The translations under genes and the position numbers were made by a program. This document shows, piece after piece, positions 1-6,974 of a DNA stretch of 44,612 bases (the stretch's first letter is position 1; each line of letters starts with the position of its first letter). Origin of the DNA: Myxococcales bacterium UBA1203 (lineage in GTDB: Bacteria; Myxococcota; Myxococcia; Myxococcales; UBA5297); NCBI GenBank assembly GCA_002309695.1, contig DBXV01000004.1, positions 139,775 to 184,386 of the forward strand, read 5' to 3'. The notes below the pieces were generated by a model, which was not told where the DNA came from, did not search any database, and worked only from the letters and a program-made list of their open reading frames with translations.

Positions 1-585
1 CCCGCCGATGAACTTGCAGTAGAGGGCCGCGCCCTTCCAGCTGACGCAGTTCATTGGGTAATCGCCGTGCCCTTCGCGCCCGAAATTGCACTGGGACAGA
101 ATGCCGGCGGCCGAGGAATCCGGCCTGAATTTGACGAATTCCTCCTCCGGGCACTTCCCTGCCTCCACGCACTTCTGAAATTCGGCCGCGCTCACGAGCT
201 TTTCGCCCATCTGAAAGGCCTCCAGCTCAAAGCCCGCGGACGCATCCGCCATCCCGTCCGACGGCGGCGCGAACCTGCCTTTGGGGATGGTGACAAAGCC
301 TTTGGCTGCGGACGCTTCGGGCGCGGCCTTCGCGGAATCAGCTGCCGGCGCGGGCGCGTTCTGAACTTCCTGACCCGCTGGCCCCGCATCTGCCGCCGCG
401 GACGCACTGGCTTCGGACTCGCTCTTCTGTGCCGCCGTGTCCGCTGCCTGTGCCTGAGGTGCCGCGCTCTGAGCGCCCTCGCCGGAAGCGCCGGACTTGC
501 CGGAGTCACCGGACTCGCCGTCGCAGGAAACAGCCAAAAGGGAAGCGGCCAGTGCGGCCATCGCTGTCGTCATCCATCGCTTCAT
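1..585 (-). CDS. FGE/sulfatase-modifying-factor-fold lipoprotein, C-terminus beyond left edge
   Basis: The first 195 residues are visible and the reading frame is open to the window edge. The N-terminus has a basic start, a hydrophobic stretch and a lipobox ending in Cys21 (LLAVSC), so it should be a lipoprotein. Residues 22-95 are an Ala/Ser/Glu-rich low-complexity linker. From about residue 96 (GFVTIPKGRF) begins the formylglycine-generating-enzyme (SUMF1) fold, with the paired-Cys pattern EFQKCVEAGKC, PMNCVSW and YCKFIGG that also occurs in the protein at 5718-6674. Members of this fold with lipobox and linker are usually non-catalytic or of unknown substrate; the catalytic Cys region lies outside the window, so activity cannot be judged. 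The gene follows the Tim44-type gene after two terminators. Start chosen at the first ATG, directly before the signal peptide. Confidence 0.85.
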   Translation of the reverse strand, partial: MKRWMTTAMAALAASLLAVSCDGESGDSGKSGASGEGAQSAAPQAQAADTAAQKSESEASASAAADAGPAGQEVQNAPAPAADSAKAAPEASAAKGFVTIPKGRFAPPSDGMADASAGFELEAFQMGEKLVSAAEFQKCVEAGKCPEEEFVKFRPDSSAAGILSQCNFGREGHGDYPMNCVSWKGAALYCKFIGG

Positions 586-670
586 GTGACGTCTCCATTG
601 GAGCGCTGTCTGCGTCCATTGAATGGGAAAGCCCCGGCCGGACAGGCTCGGGGCGGCGCCGCCGGGGCGC

Positions 671-708
671 GAAAAAAAACCGAAGCGCCCGGAAAAATTT
701 CCAGGCGC
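671..708 (-). terminator. Rho-independent-type terminator upstream of the FGE lipoprotein
   Basis: On the minus strand a 10-bp stem (GCGCCUGGAA with UUCCGGGCGC, one G-U pair; bases 685-708) is followed by a spacer and eight T (complement of A672-679). It is the second of two terminators after the Tim44 gene and ends 86 bp before the start codon of the next gene. No clear promoter is seen between it and that start. Confidence 0.7.
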
Positions 709-736
709 CTCGCCGCCGGATGCACCGGCTGATTGT

Positions 737-761
737 GAAAAAAATACCGCGGCTACCCGCG
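737..761 (-). terminator. Terminator overlapping the stop codon of the Tim44-type gene
   Basis: Minus-strand stem CGCGG / CCGCG with loop GTAG, followed by GTA and seven T. The loop contains the TAG stop codon (753-755) of the upstream gene, so the terminating ribosome covers the hairpin. Confidence 0.7.
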
Positions 762-2372
762 ATAGCTCTCGTCCTGCTCAATGCGCGAAAGCACCCAGTC
801 GAAGTCGCCGGAAGTGACCTTTGCGCCGCAGTAGCCGCAGCTGCCGGCCATGTTGATTTTCAGCTCGCCGCCGCAGTTGGGACAGCGGTCCGCGGGCGCC
901 TTGCTGCCCTGGCTGGTGCGGCCGCGCATCAGCGTCCAGTACTCGGAATACTTCCGAATCTTCGTCCTGCTGCCGCTGAGGACACGGCCGTCTTCCGACA
1001 CGGTGACGTCGGGCCCCGAGGCATACAGACGCACCGTCACCAGGTCGTAAAACTGGTCCGACTCCACCGACACCAGAACGACATTCGTGACGCCGCCGCC
1101 GTTGCTGACGTTCCGGCACTTCTGCGCCCGATACATGTCCAGCCAGTAGGTCATCGACTGGAACAGGTTGTCGCTGACGAAGGGCCGGATGCGCGCCTCA
1201 TCCCGCTCGGTCCAGCCGTCCTGAAGTTCCTTCCAGATGATGCGCGCCCGCTTGGAAATCGCCTCCCAGCTGGTGTCGGGATGCGCTTTCAGCAGAGCGT
1301 CCATGTCCTGCTGGACCGTCGGCGACGTCAGCGTGGGCAGGTCAGTGCCGACTTCCTCGACATCGCTCGTCAAAAGCGGACCGCGGGGCTCTTTGCGGAC
1401 GGTGCGGATCTCAGTCACGCACCAGTCGTACTTGCCGGGCTCGGTGACGGCCTGTCCGCAGTAGGAGCAGATGCCGCCGCGGATGCCGTCAAAGGGAGCG
1501 CCGCAGTTGGGGCAGCCCAGAACCTTCACCTTGTCCGGCGCCCTGGATTTGGCCGTCTCGGAGCGGACCAGCGTCAGAATCTGGGACACGTACCAGCGCT
1601 GAGATTTCTTCTGTCCGTTCGCCTCGGTCTCTTCGACGATGTTGGCCTCGATGCTCACGCGGAATCTCATGCGGCCGGTGCCGACACCCTCGATGCTGCC
1701 GATGGTCATGCCGCCGATGATGATGCCGCTGACATCTGTCGGCCGGGCAGGGAGGCCGGCGTTCATCGACTGAATCAGCTCAGGCGCCGCATAGGGAAGG
1801 AGCGCCGGATTGTCCTTGGCACGGGCCCGCTGCATCTCCGCGTAGAGGAAATAGACAAAGTCCTCGAACACGGCCCGGGAGAAGGCCGGGTCTTTGGCGC
1901 GAATCGCCTGGAAGCAGCGGCGCTTGGCGGCGGCCTTTCGCTGGAGTGCCTGAACGTTCACGGCGGAGCTCCCGCCTGCGGAATCCCAGCCGCGGGTGCC
2001 GCCCTTTTGCTTCTTGGACCAGCGATAGACCGCCACGACACCGAAAATGGTCAGAGGGATGCCGATCACCGGGTGCTCGGTGACGAGCCAGAACCAGAGC
2101 TGAATGAGGGCGACGACCAGCTCACCGCCGCCGTCGCCTCCCCCGCCGCCAGAATAACCGCCGCCGCCTCCCGAGTAGCCGCCGCCGGAATAGCTTTGGC
2201 CGCCGCCGGCGCGGGCAAAGGCGTCGCCCGAGAAGCCGAAGACAATGGCCAGAACAGCCAGAGCAGAGGCGGCCGTCACAGCCCCGGCAAGCCAGGGACG
2301 CGAGACCAGGGCAGTCCGAAGCCGATGCCGCGCGCTTTCGAGACTCTGAAAAAGCATCTGAGACCTCTTCAT
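753..2372 (-). CDS. Tim44-like domain protein with two zinc ribbons and a Gly-rich segment
   Basis: About 539 residues. An N-terminal hydrophobic segment (about 27-50, ending AFARA) may be a signal peptide or anchor. Residues 57-85 are Gly/Ser/Tyr-rich and a membrane segment follows at about 86-117. The rest is an internal duplication: a Tim44-like module (about 145-280) followed by a CPNC..CSYC zinc ribbon (about 288-306), then a second alpha/beta module (about 355-490) followed by a second ribbon CPNC..CGYC (about 498-516). Bacterial Tim44-like proteins are membrane-associated with undefined partners. It lies 49 bp downstream of the TPM-domain gene, and the two families often occur together, so an operon is likely. 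A GTG sits directly before the chosen ATG and could serve as start instead. Confidence 0.8.
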   Translation of the reverse strand: MKRSQMLFQSLESARHRLRTALVSRPWLAGAVTAASALAVLAIVFGFSGDAFARAGGGQSYSGGGYSGGGGGYSGGGGGDGGGELVVALIQLWFWLVTEHPVIGIPLTIFGVVAVYRWSKKQKGGTRGWDSAGGSSAVNVQALQRKAAAKRRCFQAIRAKDPAFSRAVFEDFVYFLYAEMQRARAKDNPALLPYAAPELIQSMNAGLPARPTDVSGIIIGGMTIGSIEGVGTGRMRFRVSIEANIVEETEANGQKKSQRWYVSQILTLVRSETAKSRAPDKVKVLGCPNCGAPFDGIRGGICSYCGQAVTEPGKYDWCVTEIRTVRKEPRGPLLTSDVEEVGTDLPTLTSPTVQQDMDALLKAHPDTSWEAISKRARIIWKELQDGWTERDEARIRPFVSDNLFQSMTYWLDMYRAQKCRNVSNGGGVTNVVLVSVESDQFYDLVTVRLYASGPDVTVSEDGRVLSGSRTKIRKYSEYWTLMRGRTSQGSKAPADRCPNCGGELKINMAGSCGYCGAKVTSGDFDWVLSRIEQDESYRG

Positions 2373-2421
2373 CACTTCCGTTCTTCCGTGACTCTCGGCG
2401 GGGCTGCCGCTGCCTCTCAGC

Positions 2422-3042
2422 TCACTGAACCTCGTCGGGGAGCTCGTTCACGTCGTCATCGGCCCTGGGCATCGCCGCTCCGAGAAGAGGCCCGAACTTC
2501 TTCATCGCCGCGGAAAAGGCATCGAAATCCAGAGCGGCCACGGCGCGCTCCAGCTCAGCCTTCGACTCCCGCCACGGCTCGCCCAGAAACTCCTCGTCCA
2601 CGCCGATGTCGGGCAGCACCACCACCCGCCGCTCAAACAGCGAAATGAAAAAGAGAATGCCGTTGCGGCGCGACGTGCGGGTGACGCCCAGCTCCACGAA
2701 CCGCGACTGAGCGCGGAGCAGCACCGCGTCCGACTGAATCTGCGCGGGAATCATTTTGCGGCGCAGCGGCGTCAGGAGGCGGGCGAGCATTTTGCCCGCC
2801 ACGCAGGAAACCAGGCAGGTGAGGACGATGTGAAACGGGTTGAAGACGTAGGGGACCGCCAGAAGCACCGCGGTGACAAGCAGCATGAAGATGATGCCTA
2901 TCTGCCAGTCGGCCTCGCCGTAGCGCGAGGAGGAAGCCCGGGCGGCGATGACGATTTCCGCCGAGGTCTGCCCCTCAATCTCCTTGATGAGTTCGGTGCA
3001 TTTCTTCTTCGCGTCGTCGGAAAGGAACTGTTTGAGGCTCAT
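2422..3042 (-). CDS. TPM-domain membrane protein
   Basis: About 206 residues starting MSLKQFLSDD. The start is supported by an AAGGA Shine-Dalgarno sequence six bases upstream; longer in-frame extensions lack one. The N-terminal part (TSAEIVIAARAS) and the later part (NGILFFISLFERRVVVLPDIGV) are the two halves of a TPM domain. Two membrane helices are inserted between them at about residues 45-92. This is the arrangement of the COG3762-type predicted membrane proteins. The role is unknown; TPM domains have been linked to envelope or photosystem quality control in other organisms. It is the first gene of a likely operon with the Tim44/zinc-ribbon gene, driven by the promoter at 3255-3283 through a leader of about 205 nt. 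Confidence 0.8.
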   Translation of the reverse strand: MSLKQFLSDDAKKKCTELIKEIEGQTSAEIVIAARASSSRYGEADWQIGIIFMLLVTAVLLAVPYVFNPFHIVLTCLVSCVAGKMLARLLTPLRRKMIPAQIQSDAVLLRAQSRFVELGVTRTSRRNGILFFISLFERRVVVLPDIGVDEEFLGEPWRESKAELERAVAALDFDAFSAAMKKFGPLLGAAMPRADDDVNELPDEVQ

Positions 3043-3254
3043 GGCGAATCCTTGTGAATGAGGGGGAAAAGCTGCCGGAAAGAAGCACCCGCAATGGCGT
3101 GCGCGGCAGGCGGCCGCTCCCGGCGCGGTGAGGCCCAAAGTCAGAGAAAGCCGCGCCTGCCGCCGGAGGAAACAGCCGATTTATTTTCAGAGGCCGCATC
3201 TCTTTGCGTTCTGACCTCCGGCAAAGGCCCGCGGCAGGGAAAATTGCGCCGGGG

Positions 3255-3283
3255 CCCTTACGGTTTGTCCGCGATTCCCTCAA
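3255..3283 (-). promoter_or_regulatory. Promoter for the TPM-Tim44 operon
   Basis: Minus strand: -35 TTGAGG (3278-3283), 17-nt spacer, -10 TAAGGG (3255-3260), then the G/C-only stretch CCCCGGCGC. It matches the core promoter form repeated across this window. Confidence 0.55.
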
Positions 3284-3338
3284 GGGCGGCCTGACAGATG
3301 TCCTTCAAAGCGGCCCGAGCCCGCGCCTGATTTCCAAA

Positions 3339-3368
3339 TTGCAATCAAAGAATGCCTGAGCTTAGAGG
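3339..3368 (+). promoter_or_regulatory. Promoter for the DEAD-box helicase
   Basis: -35 TTGCAA (3339-3344), 18-nt spacer, -10 TAGAGG (3363-3368), followed by CGCACGCC and TTT. Predicted transcription start near 3375, giving a leader of about 265 nt before the ATG at 3642. Confidence 0.6.
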
Positions 3369-3437
3369 CGCACGCCTTTGCCGACGGACGGCTGCGCCGC
3401 CCCGGCGAGGTCACAGACCTAAGATCAAAATGCGTGG

Positions 3438-3471
3438 CCGCTCTGACAGGATGCCGGAGCGGTTTTTCTTT
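3438..3471 (+). terminator. Terminator inside the helicase leader
   Basis: Stem CCGCTC (3438-3443) / GAGCGG (3457-3462), followed by TTTTTCTTT. It lies about 65-95 nt after the predicted transcription start and 170 nt before the helicase ATG, with no gene before it. It is therefore a candidate attenuator or the 3' end of a roughly 95-nt leader RNA. Confidence 0.6.
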
Positions 3472-3641
3472 GGGCTCTGTCTCCCCTCTCCCTGTGGTCC
3501 CGAGGCCAGAAGGCACTCACGGATGCCCACAGGCGCGGCGCGCAGCACAGCCGCTGCCAGCCCGCCGGGAAGAGCCCTTTTCAGGAGCCGGCTGCCGCCC
3601 TGCGCGCGCCCGCCGCTCCTGCCTGTCAGGAGTGAATTTTC

Positions 3642-5549
3642 ATGTCAGACACACTGGAGAACAGCAGCGGAAACGCCAGCGCGGCCGCCGCCGAAACTTC
3701 CGAAAACGCCGCCGCAGTCACCGAAAACCTCTCCGGCGGCACGGTTTCATCGCTCACCTTTGCCGAGCTGGGCCTCTCGGACGAAGTGGTGAGGGGCATC
3801 ACCGAGCACGGCTACGTGAAGGCCACGCCGGTCCAGGCCAGGGCCATTCCCCGGGCGCTCAAAGGCATCGACCTCATCGTCCGCTCCAAGACCGGCACCG
3901 GCAAAACGGCGGCCTTCGGCATTCCCCTCATCGAAAAAATTCCCGCCGGGACGCACGCGCCCGCCGCGCTGGTGCTGTGTCCCACCCGCGAGCTCGCGCT
4001 CCAGGTCGCCGAGGAGCTGACGAGCCTCGCCCAATACAAAGACATTCAGGTGGCGGCGATCTACGGCGGCACCTCGATGAAGCAGCAGCGCGATGCCCTG
4101 CGTCAGGGAGCCGAAATCATCGTCGGCACGCCCGGCCGCGTTTACGACCACATCTCGCGGGGGACGCTGGATTTGTCCCACGCGCTCTTCGGTGTCCTCG
4201 ACGAGGCCGACGAGATGCTGAGCCAGGGCTTCTACGAGGAGGTCACGCGCATCCTCGAATATCTGCCCGAGAGCCGTCAGACGCTGCTCTTCTCCGCCAC
4301 TGTCACCGAGGACATCGACCGGCTCATCCAGCGCTTCTGCAAAAATCCGGAGACGATTCTTCTCTCGGGCGACGACTACACGGTGGAGGGCATCGAGAAC
4401 GTCCTCTATCCCACCCGCGACGAGTATCCGAAGCCCCGGAACCTGATTTACCTCGTGGAGATGGAGAAGCCGAAGAGCGCCATCGTCTTCTGCAACACCC
4501 GCGACGACACCGCTCTCGTCAACGCCGTTCTCACGCGGAACGGCTTCGACTCGGAGATTCTGAACGGCGACCTGCCGCAGAAGGAGCGCGAGCGCGTGAT
4601 GGCCAAGGTCAAGCGCGGGCACCTGACGTTCCTCGTGGCCACCGACATCGCCGCGCGCGGCATCGACATCAGCGATCTTTCGCACGTGATTAACTACTCG
4701 CTGCCCGAAGACCCCGCCGTCTATCTCCACCGCGTGGGCCGCACGGGCCGCATCGGCAAAAAGGGCGTGGCGATTTCCCTCGTGTCGGGCCGCGAGCTCT
4801 CCACCCTGAGCGCCCTCGAAAAGCGCTTCGGCATCAAGTTCACCGAGCGCCAGCTGCCCACCGCGGACGAGGCCAAAAAGCTGTGGGCCGAGCGGCACAT
4901 CGACGTCCTGCGCGAGGTGGCCAGGGACACGCTCTACGAATCCATGCTGCCTCTCGTGGAGGTCCTGAAGGAGACCAGCGGCGGCGAGATGATTCTGGCG
5001 GCTGTGCTGAAAAAGTTCTTCGACCAGCGAAAGGCCGAGAAGGCGCAGGCCGCCGAGCGGGATGAAGAGACGGAGGAAGCTGAGACCGCCGCTGAGAGCA
5101 AAGCGGCCCAGAAGAAAAAGCGGGACGCCAAGATGGTGCTGCGCGGTGCCTGCTTCGAGGATTCGCCCAGGGACCGCAGAAAGCGAAGGCGGGAGGAAGA
5201 GGCCGGCGCCGAAAGTCAGAATGACGCGGAGGATGCCGACATCGCAGCCAGCGGCAGTCCCCATCCCGACACAAAACTGTGGACCAGCGCCCGCGCCGCC
5301 GACATTGCGGATGAGGAGAGTTTCAAGGCCGCCGTCGCCGCAGCTGCCGGCGTGGAGCCGGGCGCGATTCTGCGGCTTGAACTGGGTGAGGAGTATGGCG
5401 CGCTGTTCGTGGAAAACAGCGCCGCCGACGCCATTGTGGAAAAATGTGTCTCTTTCTCTTTTGGTGAAGGCGAATCAGCGCAGGAAGTCCGCATCGAGCG
5501 CCCGCGCCGCAAATCCGGAGGAAGAAGGCGGAGGAGGCAGGGCAATTAA
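3642..5549 (+). CDS. deaD: DEAD-box ATP-dependent RNA helicase, CsdA/DeaD type
   Basis: 635 residues. After an Ala-rich N-terminus of about 35 residues come two RecA-like domains with all classical motifs: Q-motif region (ATPVQARAIP, about 61-70), SKTGTGKT (82-89), PTRELA (114-119), GG, TPGR (163-166), DEAD (187-190), SAT (218-220), ARGIDI (338-343) and HRVGRTGR (363-370). A charged segment follows, then a C-terminal domain (about 540-610) resembling the DbpA/CsdA RNA-binding domain, and an Arg-rich tail (RRKSGGRRRRR). It should unwind RNA duplexes in ribosome assembly or mRNA decay. Start supported by AGGAG nine bases upstream. The leader of about 265 nt with an internal terminator suggests control by transcript structure, as known for cold-shock helicases elsewhere; this is inference. 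Confidence 0.93.
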   Translation: MSDTLENSSGNASAAAAETSENAAAVTENLSGGTVSSLTFAELGLSDEVVRGITEHGYVKATPVQARAIPRALKGIDLIVRSKTGTGKTAAFGIPLIEKIPAGTHAPAALVLCPTRELALQVAEELTSLAQYKDIQVAAIYGGTSMKQQRDALRQGAEIIVGTPGRVYDHISRGTLDLSHALFGVLDEADEMLSQGFYEEVTRILEYLPESRQTLLFSATVTEDIDRLIQRFCKNPETILLSGDDYTVEGIENVLYPTRDEYPKPRNLIYLVEMEKPKSAIVFCNTRDDTALVNAVLTRNGFDSEILNGDLPQKERERVMAKVKRGHLTFLVATDIAARGIDISDLSHVINYSLPEDPAVYLHRVGRTGRIGKKGVAISLVSGRELSTLSALEKRFGIKFTERQLPTADEAKKLWAERHIDVLREVARDTLYESMLPLVEVLKETSGGEMILAAVLKKFFDQRKAEKAQAAERDEETEEAETAAESKAAQKKKRDAKMVLRGACFEDSPRDRRKRRREEEAGAESQNDAEDADIAASGSPHPDTKLWTSARAADIADEESFKAAVAAAAGVEPGAILRLELGEEYGALFVENSAADAIVEKCVSFSFGEGESAQEVRIERPRRKSGGRRRRRQGN

Positions 5550-5630
5550 GGAGAATTATTAACAACGGCATTGAAAACAATTCCCTGCTTCCCGCCCTCC
5601 ATGACATTGTAATAATAATACCGAAATAAA

Positions 5631-5680
5631 ACAGCCCTCCCCAATACATTTGTTTTACGTATCGGAGGAGGGCTGTTTTT
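5631..5680. terminator. Bidirectional terminator between helicase and FGE lipoprotein genes
   Basis: A 10-bp stem ACAGCCCTCC (5631-5640) / GGAGGGCTGT (5667-5676) is flanked by T-rich tails on both strands. It separates two convergent genes. Confidence 0.85.
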
Positions 5681-5717
5681 ATATGATTAAATCTGATTCT
5701 GATTTATTCTTATTTCC

Positions 5718-6674
5718 TTATTTCGCACAACGCACTCCGACATCGTTGCTCGTGTACGCTGGGCCAGCACCGTCGCGATGCGAGAATGACAGGAAGAACT
5801 CATTGATGACCCAGGAAGCGCCCTTGAATGCGTGGGGTGAACCGTCGCTGTAAAACGAACTCGTCCACTCCCAGACATTCCCGAGCATATCTACAAGGCC
5901 AAGAGGGCTGTCTCCGGCCGGCGAATGCAGCGAAACGTCGCTCGTGCCGTCACGTTCATCATTCGACATCGGCGCCGCAGCATTGCCCTGACAATACCTG
6001 CCCGTGCTGCTTCTATAATACTGAGCACTCACACAATGCGTCGGCGCATCATCGCCCCAGGGATACGTCGTATCCAGATGCCTTGTTCCATTATGCGTGG
6101 CCGCGTATTCCCATTCTTCTTCTGACGGCAGTCTGCCGCCAATCCATTCGCAGTATTCTTTCGCGCCATCCCAATCGATGCAGTTCATCGGATGATTTTT
6201 CCAGTCGTCGCCGCGATTATAATTGCAGTAATCATCATCCGACACAGTTTTATAATGTTCCGACGTACATTTCTTTGCCGCCACGCATTTCTCAAATTCA
6301 GCAACCGTGACAGGCGTTTTTTTCAATGCAAACGCACCCAATGACACGGTATCGCCCGATGAATAAGTTCCTGTGTCGTGGCTCAATGTAAATGAACCGG
6401 CGGGAATACTTATATATCCAACGTTTTCATCACCGCTTCCGGCGTCGTCCTCAATAATACCTGCATCTTTTTCAACAATGCCCGCGTCGCTGACGACAAT
6501 TCCTGAATCAACATCCTCCGGGTCGTCGTCTTTTTTATCCGACCCGCCGCAGGCCGCCCCCGAAACAGCTAATGCCAATACTGAAATTAAAATTGGTTCA
6601 AAGCATTTTGATGAAATCTTTTGTCTGACAGAGAAATCATCTGTGTCCCCCACGCATATATCTGACTTTTTCAT
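5718..6674 (-). CDS. FGE/SUMF1-fold lipoprotein with DAG-repeat linker, AT-rich
   Basis: 318 residues. Lipobox at about 37-42 (AVSGAAC), then an acidic linker with repeated DAG (about 43-82) and an FGE-sulfatase domain (about 86-318: YISIPAGSF, GGRLPSEEEWEYAA, GLVDMLGNVWEWTSSF, DVGVRCAK). In true formylglycine-generating enzymes two active-site Cys lie in the segment before the final GFRC-like motif; here that segment reads LSFSHRDGAGPAY and has none. A non-enzymatic or structural role is therefore likely. Paired Cys in the N-terminal half match the partial protein at 1-585. Base composition is clearly more AT-rich than all neighbours, and codons ending in A/T are frequent, which may mark transfer. 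Start supported by GAGG eight bases upstream. Promoter at 6765-6794 and a leader terminator at 6692-6718. Confidence 0.88.
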   Translation of the reverse strand: MKKSDICVGDTDDFSVRQKISSKCFEPILISVLALAVSGAACGGSDKKDDDPEDVDSGIVVSDAGIVEKDAGIIEDDAGSGDENVGYISIPAGSFTLSHDTGTYSSGDTVSLGAFALKKTPVTVAEFEKCVAAKKCTSEHYKTVSDDDYCNYNRGDDWKNHPMNCIDWDGAKEYCEWIGGRLPSEEEWEYAATHNGTRHLDTTYPWGDDAPTHCVSAQYYRSSTGRYCQGNAAAPMSNDERDGTSDVSLHSPAGDSPLGLVDMLGNVWEWTSSFYSDGSPHAFKGASWVINEFFLSFSHRDGAGPAYTSNDVGVRCAK

Positions 6675-6691
6675 TGTTCTGACCTCACGCG

Positions 6692-6718
6692 AAAAAAAAA
6701 GCCGGAGGAATTTCCGGC
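6692..6718 (-). terminator. Terminator hairpin 17 nt upstream of the FGE lipoprotein start
   Basis: Minus strand: GCCGGA / TCCGGC stem (6701-6718) followed directly by nine T (complement of A6692-6700). The start codon is only 17 nt further on, and the promoter at 6765-6794 lies upstream, so the hairpin sits inside the leader of its own gene. Confidence 0.7.
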
Positions 6719-6764
6719 CGGAATGGATGCCAATTCATGGATTGAAGCGGCAAAAAAGCGGCGC

Positions 6765-6794
6765 CCTCTAGGGCAGGCCGAAAAAGCAGTGCAA
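6765..6794 (-). promoter_or_regulatory. Promoter of the FGE lipoprotein gene
   Basis: Minus strand: -35 TTGCAC (6789-6794), 18-nt spacer, -10 TAGAGG (6765-6770), then GCGCCGC and TTTTTT. It is one of the clearest examples of the window's core promoter form. Confidence 0.6.
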
Positions 6795-6844
6795 GCGCAT
6801 TTTTGGGGGCGGCGGAGGCCGTAAAATTGTCGCCAAAACTAATT

Positions 6845-6953
6845 TAGACAGCGGACTAGTTAATCCCCTTCCGGAAACATTTTCGCCACTTGATTTTTGA
6901 TCTTCCCCGTCCAAGCAGGCGCCCGCCAAACGCAATACTTAGACAAAAGTCTA
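6845..6953 (+). promoter_or_regulatory. Two copies of an operator-like palindrome upstream of the activase gene
   Basis: TAGAC-N4-GACTA at 6845-6858 and TAGAC-N4-GTCTA at 6940-6953. Both are preceded by T and followed by G, and their starts are 95 bp apart. The second copy ends about 20 bp before the ATG. No standard promoter is evident here. The sites could bind a dimeric regulator, possibly with looping; the regulator is unknown. Confidence 0.45.
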
Positions 6954-6974
6954 GAAACACGGGAGCCACTTGAC

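Larger units (their letters stand above)
3043..3641. other. Divergent intergenic region, about 600 bp, with two promoters and long leaders
   Basis: No convincing gene is present. The region holds two divergent promoters (3255-3283 minus, 3339-3368 plus) about 55 bp apart, and long leaders on each side (about 205 and 265 nt). A terminator lies inside the plus-strand leader. The bases GCGGCC (3286-3291) and GGCCGC (3436-3441) could pair over a distance, but this is not enough to call a structured RNA. Confidence 0.55.

Noticed and set aside
429..2648. Long plus-strand open frame opposite the Tim44 and TPM genes
   Set aside because: It is the antisense of genes with clear motifs. Its translation is Ala/Arg/His-rich without family features, as expected in high-GC DNA.
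3286..3471. Possible 6S-like or other structured RNA ending at the leader terminator
   Set aside because: Only one short long-range pairing (GCGGCC/GGCCGC) was found, and the promoter at 3339-3368 lies inside the proposed RNA. Better explained as a leader.
3747..5264. Long open frame antisense to the helicase
   Set aside because: The sense strand carries all DEAD-box motifs; the antisense product has no recognisable domain and no ribosome-binding site.
6890..6903. FNR-like site near TTGATTTTTGATC
   Set aside because: The second half-site does not match the inverted ATCAA, so the FNR pattern fails.
6897..6974. N-terminal extension of the activase from an upstream TTG
   Set aside because: No ribosome-binding site, unlike the ATG at 6975, and the extension overlaps the operator-like palindromes.
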